Shown here in pieces: positions 34,623 to 43,591 of a DNA stretch of 46,443 bases. A program made the position numbers and the translations under genes. The notes below the pieces were generated by a model. That model searched no databases, was not told where the DNA came from, and worked only from the letters and a program-made list of their open reading frames with translations. Numbering within the stretch: position 1 is the stretch's first letter; each line of letters starts with the position of its first letter. This DNA comes from Methylocystis sp. H62 (GTDB taxonomy: Bacteria; Pseudomonadota; Alphaproteobacteria; Rhizobiales; Beijerinckiaceae), in contig NZ_JADNQZ010000037.1 of the NCBI RefSeq assembly GCF_015709515.1, positions 1-46,443 on the forward strand. The letters run 5' to 3'.

Positions 34623-35511
34623 CCCGAAACGGTTAGAGCGCAAGGGTGTTCTACTCGAGCTCTCTCGGCGTAAAGGTGGCAATTGTCGGAGGGGCGGGCA
34701 CTATAAATGACTAACATGCATGCTCGAGCTTTCGTCGACACAGACGAACAGTCAAAAATGTCGCTGAGAGGAATTGTCGTACGCTGGCGTCCGGCGACGC
34801 TTATCGGGTAAATGTGGGGCGCGCGCTAGTCGCGGGGCATCTTCAGTCGCAAGATATTGAAATCATTGGCGCGCCCAAGCGCATTTGAACCTCCGTTTTC
34901 GCCGTGAACGGGCGGCGAGCAGCGCGACCGGAGACGGGAGGGCGCGCCAGTCTCTTTGCCTGCCGCCTCGAGCGCTTCGATTGGCCGGAGCTGAGAGCGG
35001 CGGCGGGAGAAATTCGTAATGAGCGACAAAGAGGCGCAATGGCCGTTCTGGCCGACGCGCTGACGAAGATCGGGCGTGGCGACGATCGATCTCGCGATAA
35101 CGACGCAGATGGTCGACCTTGCGGCGCGCACGGGCGATCTCCCGCTCAGGCGCTCGCCGCCGCCACCTATGAGCCGTTGCCATCGCCGGGGCGATCTTTT
35201 TCAAGGCTTCGTTCTCGTGCATTTGCTTATTGCTAATGATAGCAATACACATCCACTTTTTATCGATAGTAAATAACTGCGCATTCAAAATATTCATAAC
35301 CAAAATGGAGGCTTCAAGAGATTTCTGCATAAAAAATGGGCATAACGCTGATAATAAATTGGCCAACGATGTTTTATTCCTGTCATAAATTTGCTTCCGT
35401 CAACTGTAATTATGATGAAACATCGTCGAGCCTCCACAGTTGCCTTTAGCAAGCACGCGGCAGCTTCCGCGTGCGCTCGAATGTCAGCCGAAAGGCTGCG
35501 GGTGAACGAAT
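34623..35511. other. Long stretch without a supported gene
   Basis: About 890 bases. On the minus strand, about 34840-35080 has a coding-like codon pattern (SLITNFSRRRSQLRPIEALEAAGKETGAPSRL...) but no recognisable family. 35237-35450 is AT-rich and non-coding. A perfect 8-bp hairpin (gcacgcgg-cagctt-ccgcgtgc, 35453-35474) lies just before the kinase relic. Confidence 0.4.
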
Positions 35512-36873
35512 GTGACAGGTCGACCATGTAGCGGGGGCGGAGGCGGCCCAGGCAGCGAAGAACTGCTCCGGCTACTAGTCGAAAGCGCAACCGACTTCGC
35601 CATCATCTCGATCGACAGCCAAGGCAGCGTACGAGCTGGAACGCCGGTGCTGAACGTCTGCTTGGCCAGACATCAGCGGAGATGCTCAATCAAAGCAGTG
35701 ACATCATCTTCACGCCAGAGGATCGGGCGGCCGGCGCACCCGAGCGCGAGCGGGCCGAGGCTAGGGCAAAGGGGCGCGCCGAGGACGAGCGTTGGCATCA
35801 GCGAAAGGATGGTTCGCGGTTCTGGGGCTCGGGCGTCATGATGCCGCTCGCAGACGGCAGCGGCTTCGTGAAAATCTTTCGCAATTTGACCGAGCGTCGA
35901 GTGGCCGAGCAGCGGATCCGCGAGAGCGAAGAATCGTTCCGTCTGCTCGCGACCAACATCCCACAGCTTGTCTTTCGAACTAAAGGTAATGGCGCGCGCG
36001 CCTGGGGCAGCCCACAGTGGATCGAATTTACAGGCCTCTCACTTGAGGACAGCCTGGGCTTTGGATGGCTTGAAGCGATTCATCCCGAGGACCATGACGC
36101 AACTGTCGCCGCCTGGGCCGCGGCGGAAGAGACTGGCGAATATTGTGTGGAGCATCGGATTCGGCGGGGAAGCGACGGGGAATATCGCTGGCACCAGACC
36201 AGGGCGAAGCCTATCGCCGAGATCCAGGGCGATTGGGTTGGCACCTCAACCGACGTTCACCAGTTGCGTGAGTTTCAAGAGCTCCAGCAGGTTCTCTTGG
36301 CGGAGCTCCAGCACCGAACCAGAAACCTGCTCGCCGTTGTGCAGTCGATTGCGCGCCAGACCATACGCACTAGCCGCTCCCTAGACGAGTTTGTACCTCA
36401 ATTCGAGGGGCGGTTGCGTGCACTTAGCCGAGTTCAGGGACTGCTCGCGCGGCTTGATCACGGTTCCATCGATTTGCGCGGGCGACGATCTGGGTAATGA
36501 CAAAGTGAGGATTGAGGATCCGAGCGTGATGTTGTCCGCAACTGTGGCGCAGGTTTTGGCGCTTGCAATCCATGAGCTCGCCACTAATGCGATAAAATAT
36601 GGCGCGCTTAAGCAACGCTCAGGAAAGCTTGAGGTTATGTGGCGAATAGATGACGGCGACAACGAGGAGCGGCGCGTGGCGTTGGAGTGGCGGGAAACGG
36701 GCGTCGATATGCCAGACCGAGGCGCTCCAATGCGGAGAGGCTATGGCCGCGAGCTGATCGAGCGTGCGCTCCCCTACCAGCTCAAGGCCTCAACGAGCTT
36801 GGAATTCGGACTGGATGGCGTGCGCTGTGGAATCGTTCTCGCAATTGAGCGCGAGGTGGGAGCCAATGGCTGA
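35512..36873 (+). pseudogene. PAS-HWE sensor histidine kinase, frameshifted
   Basis: A cytoplasmic sensor kinase: PAS 1 starts LLRLLVESATDFAIISIDSQG, shifts frame near 35628 to SWNAGAERLLGQTSAEMLNQ, and continues to RDG-SRFWGSGVMMPLADGSGFVKIFRNLTERR. PAS 2 is SFRLLATNIPQLVF...GSDGEYRWHQTRAKPI. The HWE dimerisation box has its phospho-acceptor histidine in AELQHRTRNLLAVVQSIARQT. The frame breaks again near 36480, with loss of a few residues, before the ATPase part (LALAIHELATNAIKYGALKQRSGKLEVMW...RGYGRELIERALPYQLKA). Two breaks make a working kinase unlikely. Confidence 0.8.
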
Positions 36874-37234
36874 GCGAACAGCAGACACACTGAGCGGCCG
36901 GCGCATTCTCATCGTCGAAGACGAGTACATAATCGCTGCCGACCTGGCGCAATCGCTTGAGGGCCTCGGCGCCAAGGTGATCGGCCCTGCAGGGTCGGTG
37001 GCCGACGCCTTGGCCCTGATCGCCCGCGAACGGGCGATCGACGTTGCGGTGCTCGACGTCACGCTTGGGTCGGAGAAGATTTTCCCTGTTGCCGACGTCT
37101 TGCAGGCGCGTGGGGTGGCGTTCGTCTTCGCCACTGCCCATGACGCGTGGATCGTACCTACCGCCTACGCGAATGCCCCGCATTTCAAAAAGCCAATCGA
37201 TACGCGGGCGCTTGCGCGATTTTTTCCGGAATAA
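36866..37234 (+). CDS. Single-domain response regulator receiver protein
   Basis: A 122-residue CheY-like receiver with no output domain. RRILIVEDEYIIAADLAQSLEGLG carries the acidic pocket; the phospho-acceptor Asp is in VAVLDVTLG; the conserved Thr is in FVFATAHD and the Lys in HFKKPID. The ATG at 36866 overlaps the kinase stop (36871-36873), so the pair was one operon. The family is the one often paired with HWE kinases. The receiver is intact while its kinase is broken. Confidence 0.85.
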   Translation: MAERTADTLSGRRILIVEDEYIIAADLAQSLEGLGAKVIGPAGSVADALALIARERAIDVAVLDVTLGSEKIFPVADVLQARGVAFVFATAHDAWIVPTAYANAPHFKKPIDTRALARFFPE

Positions 37235-37282
37235 AAACTCTGGTTCGTAACGCCAGGCTCGCGCATTCGCCGCGCGGTGGTT

Positions 37283-37414
37283 TTAAACGGCGCTAGGGAG
37301 CAGAATTGTGATTTGAATGGTGGTCGCCTCCATCGAGAGCTCGACGAGGACAGGATCGTTTAGGAAATCCACTTCGTGGCGGCGGCCGCTCGCGCCACGT
37401 AGGATAGCGAACAT
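37283..37414 (-). CDS. Short protein, 43 residues
   Basis: A short frame, MFAILRGASGRRHEVDFLNDPVL to ILLPSAV, with a perfect ggagg 7-8 bases before the ATG at 37414. The sequence has a regular strand pattern and high third-position GC. No family recognised. It is convergent with the receiver gene. The 315 bases up to mucR (37415-37729) show nothing else. Confidence 0.45.
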   Translation of the reverse strand: MFAILRGASGRRHEVDFLNDPVLVELSMEATTIQITILLPSAV

Positions 37415-37729
37415 TGTTGATCCTCCTTCACTTTCCAGGAATCCGCTGTCGCGGGACCATTGATTCTGCTTGGATTCTTTGTTGCAGAAGTTACTTGCAC
37501 AATTGGGCGCGTGACCAGCGCGATTGGCCGTGTGTGCCGACGACAGACGATAGGGAGTCCTACCCGCTTGTGAATTCGAGTATCCCGCCTCGAGACTTCA
37601 GGCACGAGACGAGCACGAAGCGTGCCTGAATCAGGGGCGGCGGATTTGCCCGGCGGATTCGTGAAGAAAGAATTGAGGCACGATTTTTGATGGTGCCGGA
37701 AGCAGCGAACCTATCGACGAGGATTTTCC

Positions 37730-38188
37730 GTGTCATCAAATACAGATCAGCCGAATATAACCGAGCTCGCCGCCGAAATCGTAGCGGCGTTCGTCTCTCG
37801 CAATTCGCTGCCAGCCTCGGAGCTTCCCGCCCTGATCTTGTCCGTGGATACGGCGTTGCGTCGTCTCGCGACGGGCACCCCGGCGACGGCGGCTTTGCCG
37901 CGCGAAAAACCCGGGCCCGCAGTCTCTATCCGTAAGTCGGTCACGCCTGACTATCTCATCTGTCTGGATGATGGGAAGCAGTTCAAATCGTTGAAGCGGC
38001 ACCTCCGTTTGCTCGGAATGTCGCCCGACGAGTATCGGGCCAAGTGGGGCTTGCCCGGCGACTATCCGATGGTCGCGGCGAATTACGCGGCGCAGCGGTC
38101 GGAACTGGCGAAGGGCATGGGGCTCGGTCACGCGCGCAAGAAGGTCGCGCCGGCTCCGGGCGGCCGCAAGCCGACGGCGAGCGCCTAA
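37730..38188 (+). CDS. mucR: MucR/Ros family transcriptional regulator
   Basis: A 152-residue zinc-finger regulator of the alphaproteobacterial MucR/Ros family, acting as a nucleoid-associated repressor at AT-rich promoters. The N-terminal part is oligomerisation-like (ITELAAEIVAAFVSRNSLPASELPALILSVDTALRRL). The zinc finger is DYLICLDDGKQFKSLKRHLRLLGMSPDEYRAKWGLPGDYPMVAANYAAQRSELAK, in which the usual first Cys pair appears as a single Cys, as in several MucR proteins. GTG start at 37730 with gagg upstream. Confidence 0.9.
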   Translation: MSSNTDQPNITELAAEIVAAFVSRNSLPASELPALILSVDTALRRLATGTPATAALPREKPGPAVSIRKSVTPDYLICLDDGKQFKSLKRHLRLLGMSPDEYRAKWGLPGDYPMVAANYAAQRSELAKGMGLGHARKKVAPAPGGRKPTASA

Positions 38189-38256
38189 CAATCGCGGTGG
38201 ACGTGCGCGTCGCTGCCACGATCCTTCCTGAGCTTCACTACGTATGATAATGCCCT

Positions 38257-38274
38257 TTATCATATAATTGATAA
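38257..38274. promoter_or_regulatory. AT-rich palindrome, possible operator
   Basis: TTATCA-tataat-TGATAA, a perfect 6-bp dyad in an otherwise GC-rich context, 16 bases before the start of the next small gene and 69 after mucR. AT-rich sites of this sort suit MucR binding, but that is inference. Confidence 0.35.
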
Positions 38275-38289
38275 GAGGCCACACCCCGA

Positions 38290-38504
38290 ATGCCAGACGA
38301 ACATGACAAACGCTTCCTCGATGACTGGCGGGCGGCGTTCGTCCAGTTGCAGCAGCGCGGAAGGAGACTGACGCAGCTCAAGGACGAGGGGAGTCGACAA
38401 AACCGATCAAACCGTCGCGGATGCGGAGGGCGAATTCGCCAGGCTCCTTGCAGAGCTCGAGCAGCTCTGGAACGTGTATTACGCGGAGCGCGCACAAGGA
38501 TGAC
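38290..38504 (+). pseudogene. Small helical hypothetical protein, one frameshift
   Basis: MPDEHDKRFLDDWRAAFVQLQQRGRRLTQLKDE continues in another frame, after a shift near 38390, as VDKTDQTVADAEGEFARLLAELEQLWNVYYAERAQG, stop at 38502-38504. Joined, it is a coherent 70-residue helical protein. Family unknown. Further on, a frame starting at 38552 (RDELIGLAADDPDETTEYEEMVDFRDIEAV) is coding-like and runs into the ISL3 relic. Confidence 0.5.
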
Positions 38505-38706
38505 CGCACACGTCGGAAACCAGAATACGCGACGCCGCCGTAGGATCTCTCATGCCCCTCCTGCCGAAATTCGCCGTCGTCGTTTGGATCAGGAAGACCG
38601 CCGCCCTGCCCGCGCTGCGCGATGAGCTGATCGGACTCGCCGCCGATGACCCTGATGAGACGACCGAATACGAGGAGATGGTGGATTTTCGAGATATCGA
38701 GGCCGT

Positions 38707-38872
38707 CAGGAACGCCATCGTCGAACATTGGAGCAGTGGCCAAGCCGAGGGGCAGATCAATCGCCTCAAGACACTTAAGCGCGCCATGTACGGCCGCGCA
38801 GGCATTGAGCTGCTGCGAGCGCGAATGCTTCCATTCGAAACGGCCATGTGCACGTAAAGTGACGCAGACCCC
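38707..38872 (+). pseudogene. ISL3 transposase C-terminus with terminal repeat
   Basis: VRNAIVEHWSSGQAEGQINRLKTLKRAMYGRAGIELLRARMLP is the conserved ISL3 C-terminus with the catalytic-Glu region (SxGQxEGQINRLK). It is followed by the 32-bp terminal repeat 38841-38872, identical to 1465-1496. It is fused at its left edge to an unrelated frame, so only the 3' end of the element remains. Confidence 0.85.
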
Positions 38873-39213
38873 CTTGAAAGCAAATCGACACCCCGCGTGC
38901 TGCTCTTCGCGATGTCGTCGAAGGATGCCGAGAAGCAGTTCGTCAACCGGCTCGGCCAATGCGCGCTCTCTTGCCCAGGCTCGGCCGTCTATTCGACGGT
39001 TGAGGGCGAGTTCGAGATCAAGTTTGGCGACGCGGTTCGCCAATTCGGCGACAAGTGCAGATGTGATGCACGAGTAGATGGAGAGTGTCGCCCGTCGCCA
39101 GAGATGGAAACAACTGGATGGGGGAAGGAAAGCGTCCTAACCTGCTCTTCAAGAGGGTCGGCTCACTTCTTGAAGGATACAAGAAAAACAGCTTTGGATT
39201 GGTGAGGTGGCAA
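38873..39213. other. Upstream region of molybdenum formate dehydrogenase
   Basis: No supported gene. In related fds/fdh operons the gamma and beta (NADH-dehydrogenase-like) subunit genes usually sit here; no trace of either is visible. The sequence upstream is the ISL3 end. Confidence 0.5.
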
Positions 39214-39945
39214 ATGTGGTCTGAACTGCGCGGACTGAAGGACGAGATCGATTTTGGCACCCCGCCCAGAGACGGGTCGCCCGTAACGCTTGAAATCGAC
39301 GACGTGACCGTCAGCGTTCCGGCGGGAAGCTCCGTGATGCTTGCCGCGGCCAAGGCCGGCCGCAACATCCCCAAGCTTTGCGCGACCGATATGCTGGAAC
39401 CTTTCGGCAGCTGCCGCGTCTGCCTCATCGAGGTCGAGGGGCGAAACGGCTATCCGGCCAGCTGCACGACGCCCGTCGCCGAAGGCATGAGTGTGCGGAC
39501 GCAGTCGCCGACACTGCAAAGGTTACGCCACGGGGTCTTGGAGCTTTACCTTTCGGACTTTCCGCCGAGCGAAATTCCAGACGGCTGGAGCGAGTTCCAC
39601 GAAACTCTCAAGGCGGAGGGCGTCGCGGAGAACCGCTACGGGGCGGGATGCAATCATTTCGACAGTGAAATCGACGCTTCGAATCCATATTTTCTCTTCG
39701 ACCCGGCCAAGTGTATCGTCTGTAGCCGATGCGTGCGCGCTTGCGCCGAGGTGCAGGGCACCTTCGCGATTACGATCGCGGGGAGAAGTTTCGAGTCAAA
39801 GGTCGTGGCCAGTCAGGACCAGCCGTTCTTCGAATCGGAATGCGTCAGCTGCGGCGCCTGCGTGCAGGCGTGCCCTAGTCACGCACTGGTCGAAAAGAGC
39901 CTGTTCGAGGGAGAGTACCGTCATGCCCAATCCGCTGAAGCCTGA
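39214..39945 (+). CDS. Formate dehydrogenase alpha, N-terminal iron-sulfur part (separate gene)
   Basis: Electron-transfer part of a cytoplasmic FdsA-type formate dehydrogenase, 243 residues. Ligands of a [2Fe-2S] cluster: C56, C67, C70, C84 (LCATDMLEPFGSCRVC...ASC). Two [4Fe-4S] sets: C167, C170, C173, C177 (CIVCSRCVRAC) and C210, C213, C216, C220 (CVSCGACVQAC). The start at 39214 (MWSELRGLKD) has gagg upstream and agrees with the paralogous fragment at 17486. In the usual FdsA this part is fused to the catalytic domain; here it ends in its own stop, 23 bases inside the next gene. Confidence 0.85.
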   Translation: MWSELRGLKDEIDFGTPPRDGSPVTLEIDDVTVSVPAGSSVMLAAAKAGRNIPKLCATDMLEPFGSCRVCLIEVEGRNGYPASCTTPVAEGMSVRTQSPTLQRLRHGVLELYLSDFPPSEIPDGWSEFHETLKAEGVAENRYGAGCNHFDSEIDASNPYFLFDPAKCIVCSRCVRACAEVQGTFAITIAGRSFESKVVASQDQPFFESECVSCGACVQACPSHALVEKSLFEGEYRHAQSAEA

Positions 39946-42085
39946 GAAATCTGTCGTCACGACATGTGCCTATTGCGGCGTCGGTTGCGGCTTCAAGGCC
40001 GAGACGCGCGGGGACAAGATTGTTCGCATGACTCCCTGGAAGGAGGGAAAGGCGAACCACGGCCATAGCTGCATCAAGGGCCGCTTCGCTTATGACTATT
40101 ACATCGCTGCGGACCGCGTGCGAACACCGCTTATTCGCGCCTCAATTGAAGATCCGTGGGCGCCGGTGAGTTGGGAAGAGGCTTTCAGCCATGCAGCGAG
40201 CGAGTTCAAGCGCATCCAGGCCAAGTACGGCGTCAAGTCCGTGGGCGCCGTCTCGAGCTCGCGCTGCACCAATGAGGAAATCTTCCTCGTGCAGAAATTC
40301 GCGCGCGCCGTGCTCGGCAACAACAACATCGACAATTGCGCCCGCATCTGCCACTCGCCGACGCAGTTCGGCCTCACCAACACGATCGGCTGGGGCGCGG
40401 CGAGCCAACATTTCGACTCGATCCTTCAGGCCGACGTCATCATGGTGGTCGGCGCCAATCCGACCGAGGGTCATCCGGTCTTCGGTTCGCTGATGAAGCG
40501 GCGCATCCGCCAGGGCGCGAAGCTGGTCGTCATCGATCCGCGCAAGACGGAGACAGTTGAGTCGGCGCACTGCAAGGCGGACGTTCATCTTGCGATCCGT
40601 CCGGGCACGAATGTCGCGACGCTGGACAGCTTCGCTCACGTGATCGTGCGCGAGAAGCTCTATAACGAGGCTTTCGTGCGCGCCCGCTGCGAGGTTAACG
40701 AATTCGAGAACTGGAAGGCGCTCGTCGGCTCCGACAAATATGCGCCGGAAGTTGTCGGTCCGATCGCGGGCGTCGATCCGGAAGACATACGCAAGGCGGC
40801 CCGCCTGTATGCGGGCGGCCCGAACAGCGCGATCTATTACGGGCTCGGCGTGACCGAACATTCGCAAGGCTCGACCGGCGTGATGTGCTTGGGCAATCTG
40901 GGTCTCTCCTGCGGCATGCTCGGGCGCGAAGGCGTGGGCGTGAACCCGCTGCGTGGCCAGGGCAATGTGCAGGGTGGAAGCTGCCTCGGCAGCTGGCCGC
41001 ATGTGTTTAGCGGCTATCGTTTTGTCACCGACGACGCCACGCGCCATAGTTTCGAGGCCGAATGGGGCGTGACGCTCGACGCGGAGCCGGGCCTGCGCCT
41101 GCCCAACATGCTCGACTCGGCCGTCTCCGGAGCGTTCAAGGGCATGTACGTGATGGGCGAGGATCCGGTGCAGAGCGATCCCAACCAGCATCATGTCATC
41201 GCCGCGATGAAGAACATGGAATGCGTCGTACTCCATGATCTCTTCCTCAACGAGACGTCGAAATACGCGCATGTCTTCTTCCCCGGCTCGTCGTCGCTGG
41301 AGAAGGATGGCACCTTCACCAACGCCGAGCGCCGCGTCTCGCGCGTCCGTAAGGTCGTGGAGCCGCTCGCCGGCTACGAAGACTGGGAGATCACCGTCAA
41401 ATTCATGAACGCGATGGGCTATCGGATCTCCTATTCGAGCGCCGGGGAGGTTCTGGACGAGATCGCGCGGCTCTCGCCCGCCTATCGCGGCATGAGCTTC
41501 GCGCTTATCGACCGGATCGGTTCGGCGCAATGGCCTTGCGACGAGGAAGCGCCCGAGGGCACGGAGGTTCTTCATCGCGTGAAGTTCCCGCGCGCCAACG
41601 GACTGGGGACCTTCATGCTGACGGAATATGTGCCGACGGCGGAGCGTACGTCGGACCAGTATCCGCTGCTGTTGACGACGGGCCGCATTCTCACGCAATA
41701 CAATGTCGGCACGCAGACGCGCCGCACCGCGAACTCCATGTGGCATCCCGAGGACGTGCTGGAGATCAACGCGGACGACGCTGCGCCTCGTGGCCTAAGG
41801 GACGGGGACTGGGTGCATATTTCGAGCCGCTTCGGTCAGATCGAACTGCGCGCGCAGATTTCGGAGCGCGTCAATTCCGGCGTCGTTTACACGACCTTCC
41901 ACCACGCGAAATCGAAGGCGAACGCCGTCACCTCGGACCTTTCCGACTGGGCGACGAACTGTCCGGAATACAAGGTCACGGCAGTGGATGTGGTGCGCAT
42001 TTCGGCACCCGCTTCCGCCGACGCCAATGAAGGCGCAAGGCCGGGCGTCAAGACGCCGGCGAAAGAACTGGAGCCCGCGGAATGA
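39923..42085 (+). CDS. Formate dehydrogenase alpha, catalytic molybdopterin part (separate gene)
   Basis: Catalytic part, 720 residues, oxidising formate at a bis-MGD molybdenum or tungsten centre. The proximal [4Fe-4S] cluster is C15, C18, C22, C50 (CAYCGVGC...HSCIKG). The metal ligand is cysteine 143 (NCARICHSPT), not selenocysteine. Other family segments: VVGANPTEGHPVFGSLMKRR, IYYGLGVTEHSQGSTG, GREGVGVNPLRGQGNVQGG, FLNETSKYAHVFFPGSSSLEKDGTFTNAERR and the C-terminal domain LLTTGRILTQYNVGTQTRRT. The ATG at 39923 has gagggagag 9-17 bases upstream, which favours a real separate gene over a frameshift error. Together the two parts equal one normal FdsA (about 960 residues). Confidence 0.88.
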   Translation: MPNPLKPEKSVVTTCAYCGVGCGFKAETRGDKIVRMTPWKEGKANHGHSCIKGRFAYDYYIAADRVRTPLIRASIEDPWAPVSWEEAFSHAASEFKRIQAKYGVKSVGAVSSSRCTNEEIFLVQKFARAVLGNNNIDNCARICHSPTQFGLTNTIGWGAASQHFDSILQADVIMVVGANPTEGHPVFGSLMKRRIRQGAKLVVIDPRKTETVESAHCKADVHLAIRPGTNVATLDSFAHVIVREKLYNEAFVRARCEVNEFENWKALVGSDKYAPEVVGPIAGVDPEDIRKAARLYAGGPNSAIYYGLGVTEHSQGSTGVMCLGNLGLSCGMLGREGVGVNPLRGQGNVQGGSCLGSWPHVFSGYRFVTDDATRHSFEAEWGVTLDAEPGLRLPNMLDSAVSGAFKGMYVMGEDPVQSDPNQHHVIAAMKNMECVVLHDLFLNETSKYAHVFFPGSSSLEKDGTFTNAERRVSRVRKVVEPLAGYEDWEITVKFMNAMGYRISYSSAGEVLDEIARLSPAYRGMSFALIDRIGSAQWPCDEEAPEGTEVLHRVKFPRANGLGTFMLTEYVPTAERTSDQYPLLLTTGRILTQYNVGTQTRRTANSMWHPEDVLEINADDAAPRGLRDGDWVHISSRFGQIELRAQISERVNSGVVYTTFHHAKSKANAVTSDLSDWATNCPEYKVTAVDVVRISAPASADANEGARPGVKTPAKELEPAE

Positions 42086-42363
42086 CAGGCTCGGCGCAAG
42101 ACGGCGACGTGATAGCGCTGGAGCGCATTATCGTGATGGCCAATCAGATCGGGGATTTCTTCTCTGCCTATCCACCGGAACGTTGTGCTGAGGGCATTCG
42201 CAATCATTTGCGGACCTACTGGGATCCGCGGATGCGCGAGGAGCTGCTGGAGCATATCGCCGCCGGCGGCGCGGGGCTTGCGCTCCATGTCGTCGAAGGC
42301 GCGGCGCTTTTGCGCGACGAGTCGCACGGGAAGCCCGGCTATTATGGCCCGCCTAAGGCGTGA
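42082..42363 (+). CDS. fdsD: Formate dehydrogenase delta subunit
   Basis: A 93-residue FdsD-type protein needed for assembly or activity of the FdsA enzyme. Typical segments: LERIIVMANQIGDFFSAYPPERCAEGIRNHLRTYWDPRMREELLEHI and LHVVEGAALLRD. Overlaps the catalytic gene stop as ATGA (42082-42085), so it is translationally coupled. No fdsC, beta or gamma gene follows. The next bases are a fragment of the other formate dehydrogenase. Confidence 0.9.
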   Translation: MTGSAQDGDVIALERIIVMANQIGDFFSAYPPERCAEGIRNHLRTYWDPRMREELLEHIAAGGAGLALHVVEGAALLRDESHGKPGYYGPPKA

Positions 42364-42364
42364 C

Positions 42365-42438
42365 CTTGGGCACCTTCGCAATCCGCTCGCGGTCATATAA
42401 GCCGGCCAAAAAGGCTGCGAAATGACGATGTCGGCGTC
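42365..42438 (-). pseudogene. 74-bp fragment of the NAD-dependent formate dehydrogenase gene
   Basis: Matches 16772-16846 inside fdh with one substitution and one deleted base, encoding DADIVISQPFWPAYMT on the minus strand. It begins two bases after the fdsD stop. Confidence 0.85.
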
Positions 42439-42613
42439 GAACAGCAGGTCGGCGCCCCGCCCTGTCGCGCAACGGCTGGGCCGTGCGCGCGTCTCATCGG
42501 ACGCTGCGCCATCAGCGCGCGCCGCCTTCGTCGACCGCATGTCGGCGTCCCTCCCATCACATTTTTTTGCGCGTTTACTTCACGCAAACCGGTTCCCACT
42601 TTGCTCGAAAACG

Positions 42614-42868
42614 CTACAGTCCATACAGCCGAAAATTGGCGCGGCCGGTGAGTTCCCGAATGGCACCGACCGCGACCAGTCGATCGAACAGACGCCGCGC
42701 AGCGCGATCGGAAAGCCCCGCCGCCTTCGCCGCGCGCGACGCCGAAACGCAATCATCCGAAAGCAGCAAATCGACGACGCGCACCGCTCTTTTGGCGCGC
42801 AATTTCGGCGCGTGACTCAACAATGTTTCCGAGCGACGCCACAGTTCGCCGGCAAGCGCTGCATAGAA
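42614..42868 (-). pseudogene. C-terminal fragment of an RHE_PE00001-type (DUF1612/HTH) plasmid protein
   Basis: AALAGELWRRSETLLSHAPKLRAKRA followed by VRVVDLLLSDDCVSASRAAKAAGLSDRAARRLFDRLVAVGAIRELTGR. This is the HTH end of a protein family common on rhizobial plasmids. Its upstream part is replaced at about 42866 by ISL3 sequence. Confidence 0.65.
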
Positions 42869-43047
42869 CGCACCCCGGAATGCTTTGCGTCATGAAGCCA
42901 ATTATTGAGCTTGTCTGGATCATCGCCGCGCAGAATGCTTCGAAAGCGCATCGCGAGTTGGCGCATTACGACGAAGCTGGGAGAGGCCTGTTTCAATACG
43001 ACGACCTTAGCGTTCTCGGCGGGCGTGAGTCGCCGCGTCGGCTTCAT
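42866..43047 (-). pseudogene. ISL3 transposase fragment, near copy of 1-189
   Basis: MKPTRRLTPAENAKVVVLKQ...MRQLAMRFRSILRGDDPDKLNNWLHDAKHSGVRSMQ, over 90 percent identical in DNA to bases 1-189. Both edges are abrupt: into the DUF1612 fragment on one side and into unrelated sequence on the other. No terminal repeat. Confidence 0.8.
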
Positions 43048-43387
43048 GCCTTCAATGCCTGAAACCCGTTCTCGAAAATGGATCGCGCCGCCAAGCTGAG
43101 CTTTTTGGGTGAACCGGAGTGGAGTTTTTTCAACAAGGTCGCCAGACGCCGGGCTCAACAAAGAGAAGACCGAACGCTGCGTTAAGCGTCGGGCTGGTCA
43201 TTACGCCGCAAACCGCGACAGTTTTGCTGATTTGAGCAGCCGGCGAAGAAACTTTCCGCCGGAACTCACCATTCCATTGACCGGCTCGAGCCCGCGCATG
43301 TCCTTGAGTTCGACGCGGATGTTGTCTTCGCTAGTCGGGGTTGCGCTGCCGCGCTGCTCGAACAGAACCGCGATCTTTCAGAGACCT

Positions 43388-43556
43388 TCAGCCTACCTTG
43401 AAAATGCTCTTGGCCTGGCCGCCCCGGCGCGGCGCCTTCTTACTGCGGCTCACGCCGAGCTGCTTCTGGCGTTCTGCGATATAGGCCAACACTGGTCCCA
43501 ATCGCTTGTTTTCGACAATCGCAGCCTGATCGACCTGGAGAGCATGCAAGGTTGTG
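43388..43556 (-). other. Coding-like fragment on minus strand
   Basis: LHALQVDQAAIVENKRLGPVLAYIAERQKQLGVSRSKKAPRRGGQAKSIFKVG-stop has a good codon pattern and reads like a protein C-terminus, but it has no start of its own; the frame upstream is antisense to the ISKra4 transposase. Family not recognised. The rest of 43048-43591 shows nothing supportable. Confidence 0.35.
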
Positions 43557-43591
43557 GGGGGAGGCGAGCCTATGCAAAAGCTGTTTGGCGG

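Noticed and set aside
40142-41746. A 534-residue minus-strand open frame opposite the formate dehydrogenase catalytic gene
   Set aside because: Antisense shadow of a clearly coding gene; no family features.
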